From Parietaria judaica (lineage: Eukaryota; Streptophyta; Magnoliopsida; Rosales; Urticaceae), in the NCBI GenBank assembly GCA_954871525.1, contig OX940867.1, positions 1-64,000 on the forward strand: a stretch of 64,000 nt of DNA, written 5' to 3'. The position numbers and the translations under genes are program-made. Under the pieces are notes generated by a model that worked only from the letters and a program-made list of their open reading frames with translations, was not told the origin of the DNA and ran no database searches. Shown here piece by piece: positions 1 to 12,004 of the stretch; positions within the stretch are counted from its first letter, which is position 1, and each line of letters opens with the position of its first letter.

Positions 1-1122
1 CCGATCATACTCTCTTCGTCAAACAGAACAACAATGAGAAGAAGGATATCCTCATTGTGTATGTCGACGACATCATCCTGACCGGTGATGACTCGGAGGA
101 AATCATCAAACTAAAGCAAGTACTCGCAACTCAATTCGAGATTGAAGATCTCGGAACTATGAGATACTTCTTGGGCATGGAAGTAACAAGATCAGACCAA
201 GGAATTGCTATTTCCCAAAGGAAGTATGTACTTGACTTACTTCAAGAAACCAGTCTTCTTGGTTGCAAGCCGGTCGACACTCCGATGGACTCGAACAAGA
301 AGTTCTCCCATTCCGCCGAAAGTGCTCCTATCGACAAAGGGAGATATCATAGACTTGTCGGGAAGCTCATCTATCTCTCACATACACATCCGGACATCGC
401 CTACTCTGTCAGTGTTGTGAGTCAACACATGAAAAACCCAAACGAGGACCATATGGAAGCCGTGAACCGAATTTTGAGGTATCTAAAGTCTACCCCCGGT
501 CATGGCTTATTGTTCAAGAAATAAGAGAACCGTGAGGTCGAGATCTTCACCGATGCTAGTTGGGCTGGAGAAGCCACTGATCGAAGATCAACCTCAGGTT
601 ATTGTTCATATGTATGGGGAAACCTCGTCACTTGGAGAAGCAAGAAGCAATCGGTTGTTTCCCGTAGTAGCGCAGAGTCCGAGTATTGTGCTTTTGCATT
701 AGGCTTATGCGAGGGAATGTGGATCTAGAGGCTCTTGAAATAGCTAAGGATGGATCATCCAAGAGCTATCAAGATGTTCAGTGATAGTCAATCCGCAATC
801 AGAATTGCCAAGAATCCAGTTCACCACGACCGAACAAAGCACATTAAAATTGATACACTTTATCTCGGAGAAGGTCAATGGAGGCATCGTTGACTTGGGC
901 TACATTCAGTCCAAACTTCAGATTGTGGATATCCTCACCAAGGCTTTACCTCGGTGTTCTTTTGATGATCTAAGTTCCAAGCTTGGGTTGTATAACATAT
1001 ACTACCCATCTTGAGGGGGAGTGTAAAATAATGTATAGTTTTATCTTTATGGTACTTTTACCACAATTTCCTTTCTTGTAATTAAGCGTGTAAATACTCA
1101 TTTCAATCAATGAGAAAAACAA
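1..1122 (+). mobile_element. Ty1/Copia retrotransposon, 3' end only (RT tail, RNase H, short 3' LTR-like end)
   Basis: The start is cut by the window edge. A Copia reverse transcriptase C-terminal part with the YVDD catalytic motif (from 57) runs to an in-frame TAA near 522. The same frame then continues into a Copia RNase H (FTDASWAG, RSSAESEY and SDSQSAIRI motifs) with more stops (TAG near 727). A purine-rich tract (gagggggag, about 1013-1021) acts as polypurine tract, and tgtaaaataatg after it looks like the LTR start. The likely LTR end is near 1120, where gag sequence of another element begins on the other strand. The element is dead. Confidence 0.85.
57..1014 (+). pseudogene. Copia RT/RNase H pol fragment, broken
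   Basis: Residues 57-521 form an open frame of 155 codons: YVDD active-site loop, the GTMRYFLGMEV region and the end of the RT connection domain. RNase H follows in the same frame after one stop. A TGG-type codon has become TAG at about 727-729, and a further stop follows. The end overlaps the Copia C-terminal signature (ADILTK-like, seen as VDILTKALPR near 927-954), in a shifted frame. No complete polyprotein can be made. Confidence 0.85.
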
Positions 1123-1918
1123 CTTTCCCAAATTCTTCCACAGGTTTCCCTGTCCTATGCTCGGGACAGTCTCTCTTGAAGTGTCCTTCCTTTTGACAAT
1201 TGAAGGACTTCAACCCTGTAGGCTTCGGTGCAGATTTTGCCGAGGAGGCCTTCCGGAACTTCTCTCGCCTCGCCGGTTTTCCTCGACTTACGTAGAGACT
1301 CTCTGCTCCATCTCCTCGCTGGTCTGCCTTTGCGTCATGCTTTCGCTGCATCTCCTTCGAGAGAGCTGCGGTCTTGACGTCTTCCACAGTGAGGGTTTCC
1401 CGACCACTGTACAGGAGAATATCCTGAATCCTCTCGTAGGTTCCCGACAAGGATCATAGGAGAAGGAGCGCCTGATCCTTCTGCTCTACCGATACTCCAA
1501 TGTTCTCAAGATCCGTGATGATCTTGTTGAACTCGCTGAAGTGATCCCTTAGAGGCGTTCCCGCCGTCATGGAGAAGTTGAACAACTTCTGCTTGAGAAA
1601 TAGCTTGTTAGCGAGCGTCTTCGTCGTGTACAGCTGTTCAAGCTTCTTCCAGATGCCCGCCGCAGTCGTTTCCTTATGAACATCCCTGATGATGTTATCC
1701 GAGATATTCAATGTGATGGTGCTCCTCGCCTTTCGCAAGAAAGCCGCCTTCTCTTTCTCCTTCATGTCCTCGGGGAGATCCTTCTCCCCTTCCAGCGCGT
1801 CCTCGAGGCCCAGCTGAGATAGCTGCGCCTCCATCTTGATCTTCCAGATGCTGAAATCGTTGTCTCCTGTGAACTTCTCGATTTCATACTTTCTGGCTGC
1901 CATCTTCGCTCGCGTCAC
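1103..1918 (-). pseudogene. Copia gag (UBN2-type) with one in-frame stop
   Basis: The gag starts at 1918, or more likely at the second methionine (1903). The UBN2-type capsid region has FTGDNDFSIWKIKM near the N-terminus and IWKKLEQLY in the middle. A TGA interrupts the frame at about 1451-1453, and the same frame continues through YERIQDILLY to a CCHC zinc knuckle (CQKEGHFKRDC, near 1168-1200). The last residues read into the junction with the neighbouring element, so the protein is also truncated. Confidence 0.85.
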
Positions 1919-2000
1919 AGATGTTAAGATTCAGAATCTTGAGAATCTTGACCTTTCTTGCTCGCTTCTTGGACTCGGTTCTTGATTCTCCGATGAACCA

Positions 2001-2013
2001 AGCTCTGATACCA
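2001..2013 (-). other. Primer-binding site, initiator Met-tRNA type
   Basis: The minus strand reads TGGTATCAGAGCT, the usual Copia primer site complementary to plant initiator methionine tRNA. It lies two bases inside the LTR edge at 2016. Confidence 0.9.
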
Positions 2014-2015
2014 CT

Positions 2016-2709
2016 TGTTAGGATTTGCACCCAACAACCCGAGCACCAAGATTAACAAACGAACACAAATGCGGAAGCACGACACGACTGATGAACCCGA
2101 CCAACGCGACTTTATTGATCCTCACAATTATAATCGGTTACAAAATATTCGTATACAATCTAGATACAATCTTCCCGACTATCGTAGCCAAACACCCCTG
2201 GTCGCTGCACCCTCCGATGAGCTACCCGAATCCACGGATTCTCCTCCGCCGTGTAGACTTCCACACCGGTACGCCTGAGCCACTTCGATCAACCAGACAA
2301 TGCCGATTCCCAACCTCCCGGAGATACGAACCCAATCGACGCTGTGCCGAGCCTCCGACTGGATTCCTGAGAATGCGCTCTGTTTCTCTCCGTCGTTACC
2401 GAGTTCTCCTCGTCACCGCCCGCCGTCGTTCGCCGTCGTCTCCACCGTTGGAATCGCCGGAACTTTCTGTCTCCCAAGAAAGCTTCCCTCTTCTCTCTCT
2501 GGTTTCTCTATGAAGATTTCTGGTGTTTGCTTGTGAATGTTCTGGATGCTCTTCTCTGATACTCGGCTGAGTATTTATAGAGCTTCCTCAATAACGCCGC
2601 GTTGATTAAGTTCCCGAGCGTTGACTGAAAGTCAAGCTCTGGCTGGCCGAGGAAACGGTTAAGCGGCTGTGACTCACACTTGCTTGTCACCGACGGGTGA
2701 CTGACAACA
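2016..2709 (-). repeat. Copia 5' LTR (694 bp)
   Basis: In plus orientation it starts tgttaggatttgcac and ends gtgactgacaaca, giving the TG...CA ends (TGTT/AACA inverted) expected of an LTR. It is next to the primer site. No second copy is in the window. Confidence 0.8.
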
Positions 2710-4339
2710 ATATTATTCAGGTTTACCTTTTTTGCAAGACCTGTAGATGTCCTTCACTTTTCTATTAGCTTTTTTACTATTTTGATAAGTTATGAGATTA
2801 ACGCAAATCGCGACGATATAAAAAAGATGAATTGAGAATTCGAAAAAGAAAGTAAGAAGTAAAATTAGAATTCGCGTAGTTAATGTTTCAAGAATTTATG
2901 TTTAAGTCTATATTTATTTTTATCCTTCTGAGTTTTATCGTTTGAGTTTATTTGTTTTATATGTTGTTGACGCATCACTAACGAAAATGGTAAAGAATTA
3001 TCAGAAAAGTGGATCTACCATCTTAATAAGGTCTACCGATCCGTAAAAAAAAATTATATTTCCAAACAACTTAAGTACTTTTGTCACAAATAACCCATTT
3101 ATTTGGCTCTATTTGACACAAAAAGATCTACCACGCGATTTGCTTCACTCACTTCCCATTGTTAGTGGACAGAGTTGACAATCAAGAGTTAAAACTTAAA
3201 ATAATTAAAGTTTGAAAGAAAATGTTTCATTTAGTTAGGGATATTTCCGGCGAGAATACAAATACACCAATGTTTTGTGTTGTTTTTCGGAAAAAAGATT
3301 GAAACTCAAGATTTTACATCATTTTTAGTCTATTGACGAAATGCTTACTGATGAGGCCGAACCTAGTGACGAACTCGCATTGACGTTCCTCGAGCGCTAC
3401 GAGAATCTCTCATGCCGAACCTGACTTTCAGAAGTTAGCTCGTCGTCGTTTTCCTATCTTAATGTTATTTAAAGCTTTATGTCGTTTGTATTTTATGGCT
3501 GTTGGGATGTTATTTTTATTTGGATGTCGTTTTGTATTAAACCCACTATAGAAGCCAACTTTTGTAACTCTGGGATCAAATGAATTAGAAAGAAAACCCT
3601 AAAAAATACCCCAAATTCTGTGTGTTCTTGAGGACCCGAAATTGGATGCCCAAACCCGTCGATTTTTGCGAAAATCTGCAGGTATTGGAAGAGCTCGTGA
3701 TTGGCATTCGGGAGCGAATCAACAATCCGTGCTTGTTTAAGTTCTCCGCTGCATCACTTACTCTATTTGAAAGTTTGAATATTGGATTGCAATGCTCGGG
3801 ATCTCGTTCTCTAAGGCCGATTTCGACAGCATGAGAAAAATGGAAAGTTGGATACTACAATAATAATAGGTATATTTGTAATACAAATTTTGTATTTGTA
3901 TCATAAATCCGTCGTTGCTTTTATGAAATTGAAAAAAAAAATAATCATAATGATGGTAACTTGAAAGCCATGTTGCAAAACGGATGAAACAAGTTTTCTT
4001 ATACAAGAAAAAATAGAAAAGTCGAATCAGTCATAAATAATTTTTTATTTTATTTTAAAGCGAGCGTATACACGTACATTCACTGATGCACATGTAACTC
4101 CGCCTATGGTTATATAAATGATCATGGTTATATAAATGATCAAGTCGTGACATATTTATAATAAGAGAAAATATGAATGGCATATGTTAAGTTTTTCTAC
4201 ACACGTAAAACTGGATAAATCTTTTGAAACATACTTCATTAACTAACTCTTAAATAATGAGAAAAAAAATAATGAGACCTGTGCAAAGTATTGAATTTTA
4301 AACAAAAATTATCCTGAATTTGAACAAACATTTTCAGAA
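2710..4339. other. Intergenic, AT-rich, no supported gene
   Basis: No recognisable gene. A short open stretch near 3325-3423 (reads SIDEMLTDEAEPSDEL) and a 70-codon ORF at 3622-3834 have no family I recognise. A MULE-like terminus (gggatatttccggcg) lies at about 3238 without a visible partner. Confidence 0.5.
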
Positions 4340-5163
4340 TTACACAGCTTCGCGATCAATGGGGGGCGGCACGGTGATCTGAGACTCCACGACCTGCATC
4401 CGGCCTGCCGCGAGGTTCCGAGTCAGATTCTCCACGCGATACTTTATCAGATGCCTCCGCCACCCGTCTGCAAATCGAGTCCCGTGGAACGTCCGTGAGA
4501 ATGTGGCCACCAGCCCGTACGGGTCGGCTGTCACGAGCCGAAACGAGATGGACAGTACTGCGGCTAGGGGCCCGCCGACAATGGGCCCGTCCTCCCCCGG
4601 GCTCGGCCCCATGCGCAACATGTCGAGCAAGAGAAAACTCGCTTTGCAGTAGATGGCAAAGTCCTCGGGGTTGTTCTTGAAAACATTGTAGCAGGCAGAC
4701 CCGTTTTCCAGGAGGTACTGGGCCCGGAGGACCACTTTTTCCGGTGGGTCGGCGGGAGCGAGTGAGAAGGTGCTGTTTCCGAAGTCGGGGAGGATGGCGT
4801 ACTCGATGCGGTAGAGGACGCCGCCGGAGAGGAAGCAGTCAAGGCACGAGGAGAGGACCCCGACGCCGATGCCGTCTCCGTCTCTGTGGTGAGGGCAGTT
4901 TACGGGCGGCACTGGCCCGGTTCCGGCCGGGGTGAAGTGGATGACGGTGTTGTCTCCGACGAAGATGCCTGCAATTCATTCCAATTAATAAAGCATAACT
5001 TGCGATAATCCGTTAATTGTGAAGAGATTTCATATTCAAACCCTAAAAACTAAAATCAAACAAGTAATTTCGAACCGTGATTGGCGTGAACACAAGCGGT
5101 TACCCAAGCGTAGATATGATCCCCGGGCTTCGGGCCCTCCTTCGGCACTCTGTAATCAGACAT
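4340..5163 (-). CDS. LRAT/NC-domain protein with Cys-to-Pro active-site change
   Basis: Two-exon model: complement(join(4340..4968, 5076..5163)), 238 residues, splicing at a GT-AG intron inside the conserved ANHG/IFVG stretch. The start ATG at 5163 gives MSDYRVPKEGPKPGDHIY. The family (plant NC-domain proteins, LRAT/NlpC-P60 fold, thiol acyltransferases or hydrolases) is clear from PGDHIYAW, HANHGIFVG, VIHFTPAG, CLDCFLSGG, LLENGSACYNVFKNN and IIGGPLAAVLS-like VGGPLAAVLS. The two histidines (NHG and VIHFT) are present. The catalytic cysteine, normally NNCEDFA in plants and NCEHF in animals, reads NNPEDFA (codon CCC). The coding DNA is much more GC-rich than its surroundings. The ORF is otherwise intact, so it is either a catalytically dead paralogue or one with a non-enzymatic role. 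Confidence 0.85.
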
Positions 5164-5385
5164 AACTTGTTTAGTAACCGACAAAATCGAACTGAAACCG
5201 AAACCGACTCCGTAACCGATATACATACAAGTCATAGAGCAACCCCATCGAACGAAAGTAAACGGATCGAGACTGAGAAGCACTTCAAACACAAACTGGA
5301 TTCAACAAAGAAGAAGGAAAGGGCTTTGGTAGAGAAATCTCGAATGAAATATTTAGAATACAAATCGCACTTAAATAGAGAATAG

Positions 5386-5505
5386 ATGATAACAATCTCT
5401 CTTAATGATAAGATAATCTATGAATATATGATAACAATCTCTCTTAATGATAAGATAATCTATGAATATATGATAACAATCTCTCTTAATGATAAGATAA
5501 TCTAT
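5386..5505. repeat. 42-bp tandem repeat, about 2.9 copies
   Basis: Units start at 5386, 5428 and 5470 with the motif atgataacaatctctcttaa followed by tgataagataatctatgaatat. The copies are nearly identical. They lie about 220 bp upstream of the LRAT-like start codon and are followed by a (TA)n tract. Confidence 0.95.
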
Positions 5506-5517
5506 ATCTAATCTGCT

Positions 5518-5519
<2 letters not shown>

Positions 5520-5558
<39 letters not shown>

Positions 5559-5720
5559 GATATATATAGATATAGATTTATATCTATGTATAATATATAT
5601 TTATATCTATATAATATATATCTATATATATTTATATCTATAAAATCGCACTTAAGATAATCTATAGCTATATATATTTATAATAATAATAATCTCTCTA
5701 TATATATAAATAAAATAATC
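5520..5720. repeat. (TA)n microsatellite and degenerate TA/TATATC-rich tract
   Basis: Pure TA dinucleotides at about 5520-5554, then imperfect TATATCTA and TTTATATCTA arrays to about 5720. Low-complexity DNA. Confidence 0.9.
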
Positions 5721-7190
5721 TCGAGCTCAAAAAACAACAATTTTGACCTCTCTTTTTTTCTGCTTTTTTCGAATTATTTCTCATTAAAGAATCAAACAGT
5801 TACAAAAAAAAAAATTCAAACGATGCCAACCTAAATATTAAATAAAATAAAAATCAAACGATGCAAACCCTTTATATATCTAATAAAGAAATCACTCTTT
5901 TTTCTCCTTATTTTTTTTTTTAAAAATATTTTTATTTAAAAAAATAAAAAATCCATAGTCCACTTGGTTGTAATTGGGCGTAACCGTAATAAGCGCAACT
6001 ACTTATTATGATGTTTGGTTACAATTACAAAAATATTAACCGTAATGGTAATTACATTGTAATCAAAATAGGCATTTTTGATGTAATCAACTCCCGTAAT
6101 CAGGATTACAATTCTCGTTTCTAAGCATGGCGATTATTCTTAGGATCGCACCGGTCCTATCTGTAAAAGATTTAGAGCTGAGGATATTGAAGGAAAAGAG
6201 AAAGGACATAGGTGTGAAGATTGATGGTTGTAAGAAAAAACATGCATTTTGGGAAAATGTAAAGCTTTATTATTTTTGTTCTTCTTTGGTGTAAGATGTC
6301 TCGTCTATATACTGTAATATCACACTCTTATTTTGTAACTCTATGCTCTTTCTTATTATTTATAAAGGTTTAAGTGTCTAAAAGATGATTTTTTTAAGTA
6401 AAAGATGGAGGCCCGACATCTCGCAATGTGATCACGAATCCCAACTAGGTTGGCACCCAGAAACACAAAGAAAGAAACGGGGCTCAGAATAAGATAAATA
6501 AAAATATCACAGTTTACAAAGAAACAAAAAGAGACGAGAACTAACAGAACCTAAAATCTCTCTCAAACAAGGCATAACAAAAGACGAAAAACCTAACAAA
6601 AGCGAAAGTTCTCTTTCATACAAATGTCATCACTAACAAAAGTGTCTAAAAGATGATTAACAACACTTTTTCACTGTAGCTCGAAGCTCGGTTTTAGACC
6701 GATTTTGGTATAAAAAAAATTAATAAAAAAATGGAAACTCGGTTTTGGCCCGATTTAGATTATATTTATAATCTTTAGAGTTTTAAGTTAACCTTGTTAA
6801 ACATATTATTTGAAGTTTGGATTATGTTTATTTTGAATGTATTTTTTTTCAATTTTCTTTTAACAATTTTAAAAATTAGTGTGAAAACTCGATACTTTAC
6901 GTTTAATTAACTTATTGATAAAATATTCTCAAATCCTTGCCTAGCACGGCATTGGTAGATTCTTTGCCCGATCAAATATCAAAATCCCGGTACTAGATCC
7001 CGATTACACGAATGACTTTTTTTGTTGACCATAAAATACGGATGTAATTTTGACGTATTTGACGTTTGCGGAAGTAAATTTTTATTTTTTTATTGATGAG
7101 TTACGTATTAGGGTAGGAAAAAAATCTATTATATTAATAATCTTTAGAGTTTTAATTTAACCTTATTAAACATATTATTTGAAGTGTGGC
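5721..7190. other. Intergenic, AT-rich, no gene seen
   Basis: No gene recognised. 5950-6120 contains repeated self-complementary words (ttgtaatt, taattaca, gtaatca), which suggests a decayed MITE without clear ends. 6410-6640 is moderately GC-rich non-coding sequence of unknown origin. Confidence 0.4.
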
Positions 7191-7245
7191 AGGATTATGT
7201 TTAAACAATTAAACCAGACCTTTCCCGCATTCAACATGGAAAGCA

Positions 7246-7455
7246 CACGTGCTTATATATATCCTTGTGCTTGTACCTTCCTTCCCATCTCTCCATTCCA
7301 GAAGACTCACAAGAATCAGACTGATCATGGCAGCAACTCTCGAAGAAATCAGTTCGCTCGTACGGGGTTTCCGGTTGATGGAGCTAGAGCTAGAGCTCAT
7401 GCAGCGCCGTGCTGATGTAACCGATATCCTACGTGAATTTTTTATAACATGTTGA
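7246..7455 (+). CDS. Short ORF behind G-box and TATA box, possible gene remnant
   Basis: A G-box (CACGTG, 7246-7251) and a TATATATA element (about 7254-7261) are followed by a pyrimidine-rich leader and ATG at 7327. The frame has 42 codons (MAATLEEISSLVRGF, then an acidic helix-like MELELELMQ run) to TGA at 7453-7455. I do not recognise the protein. A CACTA transposon end starts about 50 bp downstream, so this may be the 5' end of a gene cut by that insertion, or a chance ORF. Confidence 0.3.
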   Translation, partial: HVLIYILVLVPSFPSLHSRRLTRIRLIMAATLEEISSLVRGFRLMELELELMQRRADVTDILREFFITC

Positions 7456-7506
7456 ACGAATCATCTGGAGATTTGTTCAAGAGGCAAGAGTCTTTGATGA
7501 CTTGAC

Positions 7507-7990
7507 ACTACTACAAATATAGGATTATACTACGGAGATTCGACTACACAAGACAAAAAGTGTAGTTGGAATTCAAGTTTTGACGATGAAAATTATTATG
7601 CGTCGTCGTATTTTTTTTTTTAAAAAAAAAGACTTCCGACTACGCAAATTTTTATGTGTCGTCGGAAGCATATATTCGCCGCTGCGAACTAATATTTGCC
7701 ACGGCGAACAATGTTCCAACTACGCATATATGAGTGTCGCCGGATGGGCTTTAGGAAGCAAAAATTCGCCGCAGCTAACTAATATGTGCCGCGGCGAGTA
7801 GTGTTCCGACGACACTTATTAGTGTCGTTGGAATTAGTTTTAGGACGCAAAAATTAGCCCCGGCTAACTAATATGTGCCGCGGCGAGTTGTGTTCCAACG
7901 ACCCTTATTAGTGTCGTTGGAATGATACGCCGCGGCAAACATAAACTAGCCGCAGCGAGAGTCGTGTTTAACCCAAACACGAGTCGCAAA
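7507..7990 (+). mobile_element. CACTA (En/Spm-type) transposon end with subterminal repeats
   Basis: CACTACTACAAATATAGG at about 7508 is the classic CACTA terminal inverted repeat. It is followed by repeated subterminal units containing gccgcggcgag, aactaatatgtgcc and cgacgacacttattagtgtcg at about 7670-7930, some as short inverted pairs. No matching opposite end (tgtagtagtg) was found, so only one terminus survives or the other lies outside the window. Confidence 0.8.
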
Positions 7991-9670
7991 CACTTATTGT
8001 CGTTCGATTTTTTCATTTGAAAACTGTAACTACCCACTTTTCTGGTCGCTACTTCTTAATCTTAAACTTATAAAATTTTCTGTTTATAAGAAAATCAAGT
8101 TCTAAACTTATCATTAAAAAAAAAAATTATTTTGTAAATCAAAATAACATATTAGATATATAATCTTCTTACACTAGAACTCATAACGATCCTCCACTTA
8201 AAACATAGTGGACAACTTAAAGTCAATTAACAAAGTGTAATTAGTACAATATACTTAAAACCCGTTGGGAAAATCCTCTATTGAGGTTTGAAAATAAGTT
8301 TCATGATTAAAATAGAAATAATATAAATTTGCGGAAAAATAGTCTTAGCGACCGGTTCAACCACCTATGCACCGTATATGCCGCAGTGCCGGTTCCGCTC
8401 CACCCGCTCCTAACTCTCGACTGGTTTCTTACCTGAATCTACATCACAACTATAGTGAGCTAACGCCCAGTACATACAAGCTAATATAACTCACAATAAA
8501 AATAAAAATGTAGAAATCATATATTTATCTCATGTTGTAACATTTCGTACAACATCAGATCAAGCGTACATAAACATAGCATACAAATCTTATATCATAT
8601 CGTAATATTTATATACATATTCATAACATAATTTTGGGCCCTGCGTACGTACCTTTGCGCGCAACCAACGGGAGGTCGGGGGAGCTACCCAAACCGAACC
8701 ATTCCCGCGGTATCATAACATATCATAAATGAGACCTTAGTCGTCTCTGGTACGACGCTTTTAAAAACATTTCTTATAACATCATATATTTACGTACATA
8801 TATATTTTTTATCAGAAAAAAAATATACGTATCATTTTCGTATCATATCGTCATACTTAATTAAACAATATCACATGCATACCATCACATATAAGCAACA
8901 ATCACACGAAACATATCATCTATACATAAACATATGATATTATTGTCGTGATGTAGGTGAGTACTTGTACGTACCTTTGATTTTCCAACACACCCTACGC
9001 AAGATAGTTCCTACAGGGAGCGATTTCCTGATATTCGTTTCCCAATATCAGTTTCCTATTTAAAAAAAAATAAGGTTTATCACCTTCTATTATCTATTCC
9101 TATATTTCCAACTAAAGGACCAAAGATCCTGTTTTCTATTCTTCCAAGACTCTGTCGACAGCATTGCCGAGTGACATCAAGGTAGATGGAAATATTTAAC
9201 TTCAATTATTCCTTCACTCTCTCTCTTTATTTCTCAATAAGGGATCATCTAAAAAAAACATATATGTATGTACCCATGCCAACTCATGCTTATACTTATC
9301 AACAACAAAATATTTTGATCTGTACTTATAAAATACAGTAGGTCACAAAACAAGGATAAACTTATATTTTCTCTAATAATGTGACTTTACTGATTGTATA
9401 ATCATATACATGTAAAAAGAAACTAGGTACTTTCCTTATAGACAAAAGTCTATATCCATAACCTCTGTCACTTCACTTTTACAAACAAAAATATTTATTT
9501 TCTTTCTAAAATTCGTATACATACTTTTACATACATATATATATATATGAACACAATTATTATTTTGGACACATCTGCATATTATATATACGTTAAACCA
9601 CTTTATATTATATATACTACTATACAATATTATTATTATTATTATTATAACATAGCAGGTGTCTATAAGG

Positions 9671-9701
<31 letters not shown>

Positions 9702-12000
9702 TTTGACATAGAGCAAGGTCATGCATGTATTTATATCGACATTTATTTCAAACTTTCAGAGCATGGATATATACATATCTATCTAGGTTGATCTCTCTAT
9801 GCAAGAATCACTACTTGAGCCTACTTGAGTTACTACTAGACTCGTGATCTCTAACGTCGAACATCTAACTCTGTATAAATCTTGCTTGTATACTAACATG
9901 CTAAAAATAATGTCTTAACTCCATAAGAGAGAAAAAGCTCACTAAATATGCTAGGGGTTTCTTTCTTTTTAAAAGTAGGCAGCGGAAAGGCGGCGCGGAA
10001 TAATGGGACCGGCCGGGGTTCTGCTACAAGCCTCACGACACTTGTTTCGTTCTTCCGAACCTCGTCGGCACACTGCGGAGTCCCACCGTCGCACTATAGA
10101 GCCTCACCGACGACAACACGAACTGAAACTCCGACCGAACAGTTCAAGAAAACGTATCAGCTTTGAGCAACATTAACCTTAACTTTCCTATTTACTTCTC
10201 CTTCTTCATTAACATATCGATCCTTGTATATTTGTGAAAATATATCAAAACTAATATTGTGATATCCTTTGAGAGAGCAAGCTCACCAGACCTTGAAGAT
10301 CTTTCCTTTGAGCTAAGGACCTTCTTGGGTGTTGTTCTTGACATGAAGACTCTTAAGTATTCTTGAGCCCCTCATGATGTCGTTAACCCAAATAGCGAGG
10401 ACAAGAGAATTGCAGATGTGTTTTCTTTTATCAGGGAAGCTTGGAGAGGGTGAAGAGAGCGTCTCAAGACAAGGAGAGAGAGGGTGAAAATGGTATCCTC
10501 CCTTGAACTTTATTTATCACCTCACAGCTTCCCACGTTCTCCCAGTTAAAGCCAAATACCTTTTGGACAAACTCTTGTCTTGGATAATAGAGTGTGGCTT
10601 GGAAACGACAGAATGTTGACCCACAAAAATATCACAAAATAAGTAATACTTCCTATCGCAGCAACGTCCTCCTACTTGCAGTTCGACAAAAATATAAGAG
10701 CTGTTGCATTGGTATCCTACTCTGATGAACCTTTTTTTGTCTTGCACATAAGGTCGCGTCACCTTTTTCTAGCTAGAATGAGCTTCTTTCATGCCCTGAT
10801 TTAAGGCCGGTAGTGTGTGCTCTATTAACCAAGAAGTTGTTCCACTTCATACAACTTTTACACATGTAATATAATATATTATAATAAATACATCATTTAT
10901 CTGCAACTGCAAAAGCATTATGAAAGCCCAAAAATTCATCATTGCATATTATATATATATAATATATAAATATTATGTGTGTAGAACGTACCATGCACAA
11001 GCACGAATATCGAAGTTGTGCAATATACTTAAAGGCATATTTGCACATATATATAATACATGTACCTTATGATGGATAGACTATGTAAAATGAGATGCAG
11101 AACTTATTATATATATATATATATATACATGCCTACATTTATTAACTAAAATGAACGTGACATTAACGCAAATTAAGACATTAATAGACAAGATAAATAG
11201 ATATCTTTCGATTTGCATAAATAGCGCTACAATTTCTCGTCTATTAAATTTGAGTATTACAAAAACCAAGTCACATATCTATATATTTTAAGTAGATCTT
11301 AAGTGCTTTGAAATTTAGATGTTGTATATATAATTACAATTCTTTTGAAGTCGTTATTTAGAAAGCTATATTACGTTGAATGAAAGTTAAACTTTGAGTT
11401 TCTTATAATTAGTTTAATTGTAAATTAATTGTTTTGAAACAAATGTCGTTGTTGAGTTTTTTTTTTTTTTTATGATGGAATATAGATGAATTAAGATGGG
11501 TTGTGTGATTTTTGTAAACTTTTTTCCATATTGGGGTTATGTTTTATGGTTAATCCGAATTGTTTATAGAATAGCGACAGAAGTACCTATTTCCAGAAAG
11601 TGGTGAATTTGAGATATATTTTTATATTTTGTATGTAGTTTAATTTTGTAACATTATATATAATTAGTAAACACTTAGTTTACATAATTAGTTTGGTAAT
11701 TTGTGACTTTATTGCGGCAAAAGTGCATATTTTTGGAAATTGGTTAAATTGGGTTTTTTGTTCGATTTTTTTTTATGTATTTTCACTTTGTAACTTAATG
11801 AAAAAATTTAGAACTGTGATTTTAACATTATCATGTTTTGTAATCTATGTTTTTCCAATTATTGCGACAAAATAACATTTAGTAAAATATGTTATCAACG
11901 ATCGATTACTAGATTTTGATTGGAAGAGATAAATTATGAACTCTTGAATTTATTTTTGTTTAAATAAAAGTGGTTTTTTAGGAATTTAATAAATTGGTTA
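7991..12000. other. Intergenic, no supported gene; possible LTR remnants
   Basis: AT-rich with many stops in all frames. 8340-8760 and 8940-9010 hold GC-richer non-coding blocks (cgcaaccaacgggaggtcgg; repeated tacgtaccttt), and 9950-10170 and 10260-10800 hold others; they could be decayed LTR sequence but I cannot assign a family. TA tracts occur at about 9676-9702, 10950-10975 and 11108-11127. A (TTA)n run lies at about 9630-9650. Confidence 0.4.
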
Positions 12001-12004
12001 AATC

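Larger units (their letters stand above)
1103..2709 (-). mobile_element. Ty1/Copia retrotransposon, 5' end only (LTR, PBS, gag)
   Basis: On the minus strand, in order: 5' LTR (2709-2016), initiator-Met tRNA primer site, leader and gag, stopping at about 1120 where it abuts the 3' end of the plus-strand Copia element. The pol region and 3' LTR are absent. The 5 bases outside the LTR (atatt, 2710-2714) are the expected target duplication, but the partner is lost. Confidence 0.85.

Noticed and set aside
3622..3834. 70-codon ORF (MFLRTRNWMPKPVDF...)
   Set aside because: No family recognised and no further exons seen; could be a fragment but unsupported.
4495..4935. Arg-rich plus-strand ORFs opposite the LRAT gene
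   Set aside because: Shadow frames of the GC-rich LRAT exon on the other strand.
9436..9726. 96-codon minus-strand ORF rich in Tyr/Ile
   Set aside because: Translation of TA and TTA microsatellites.
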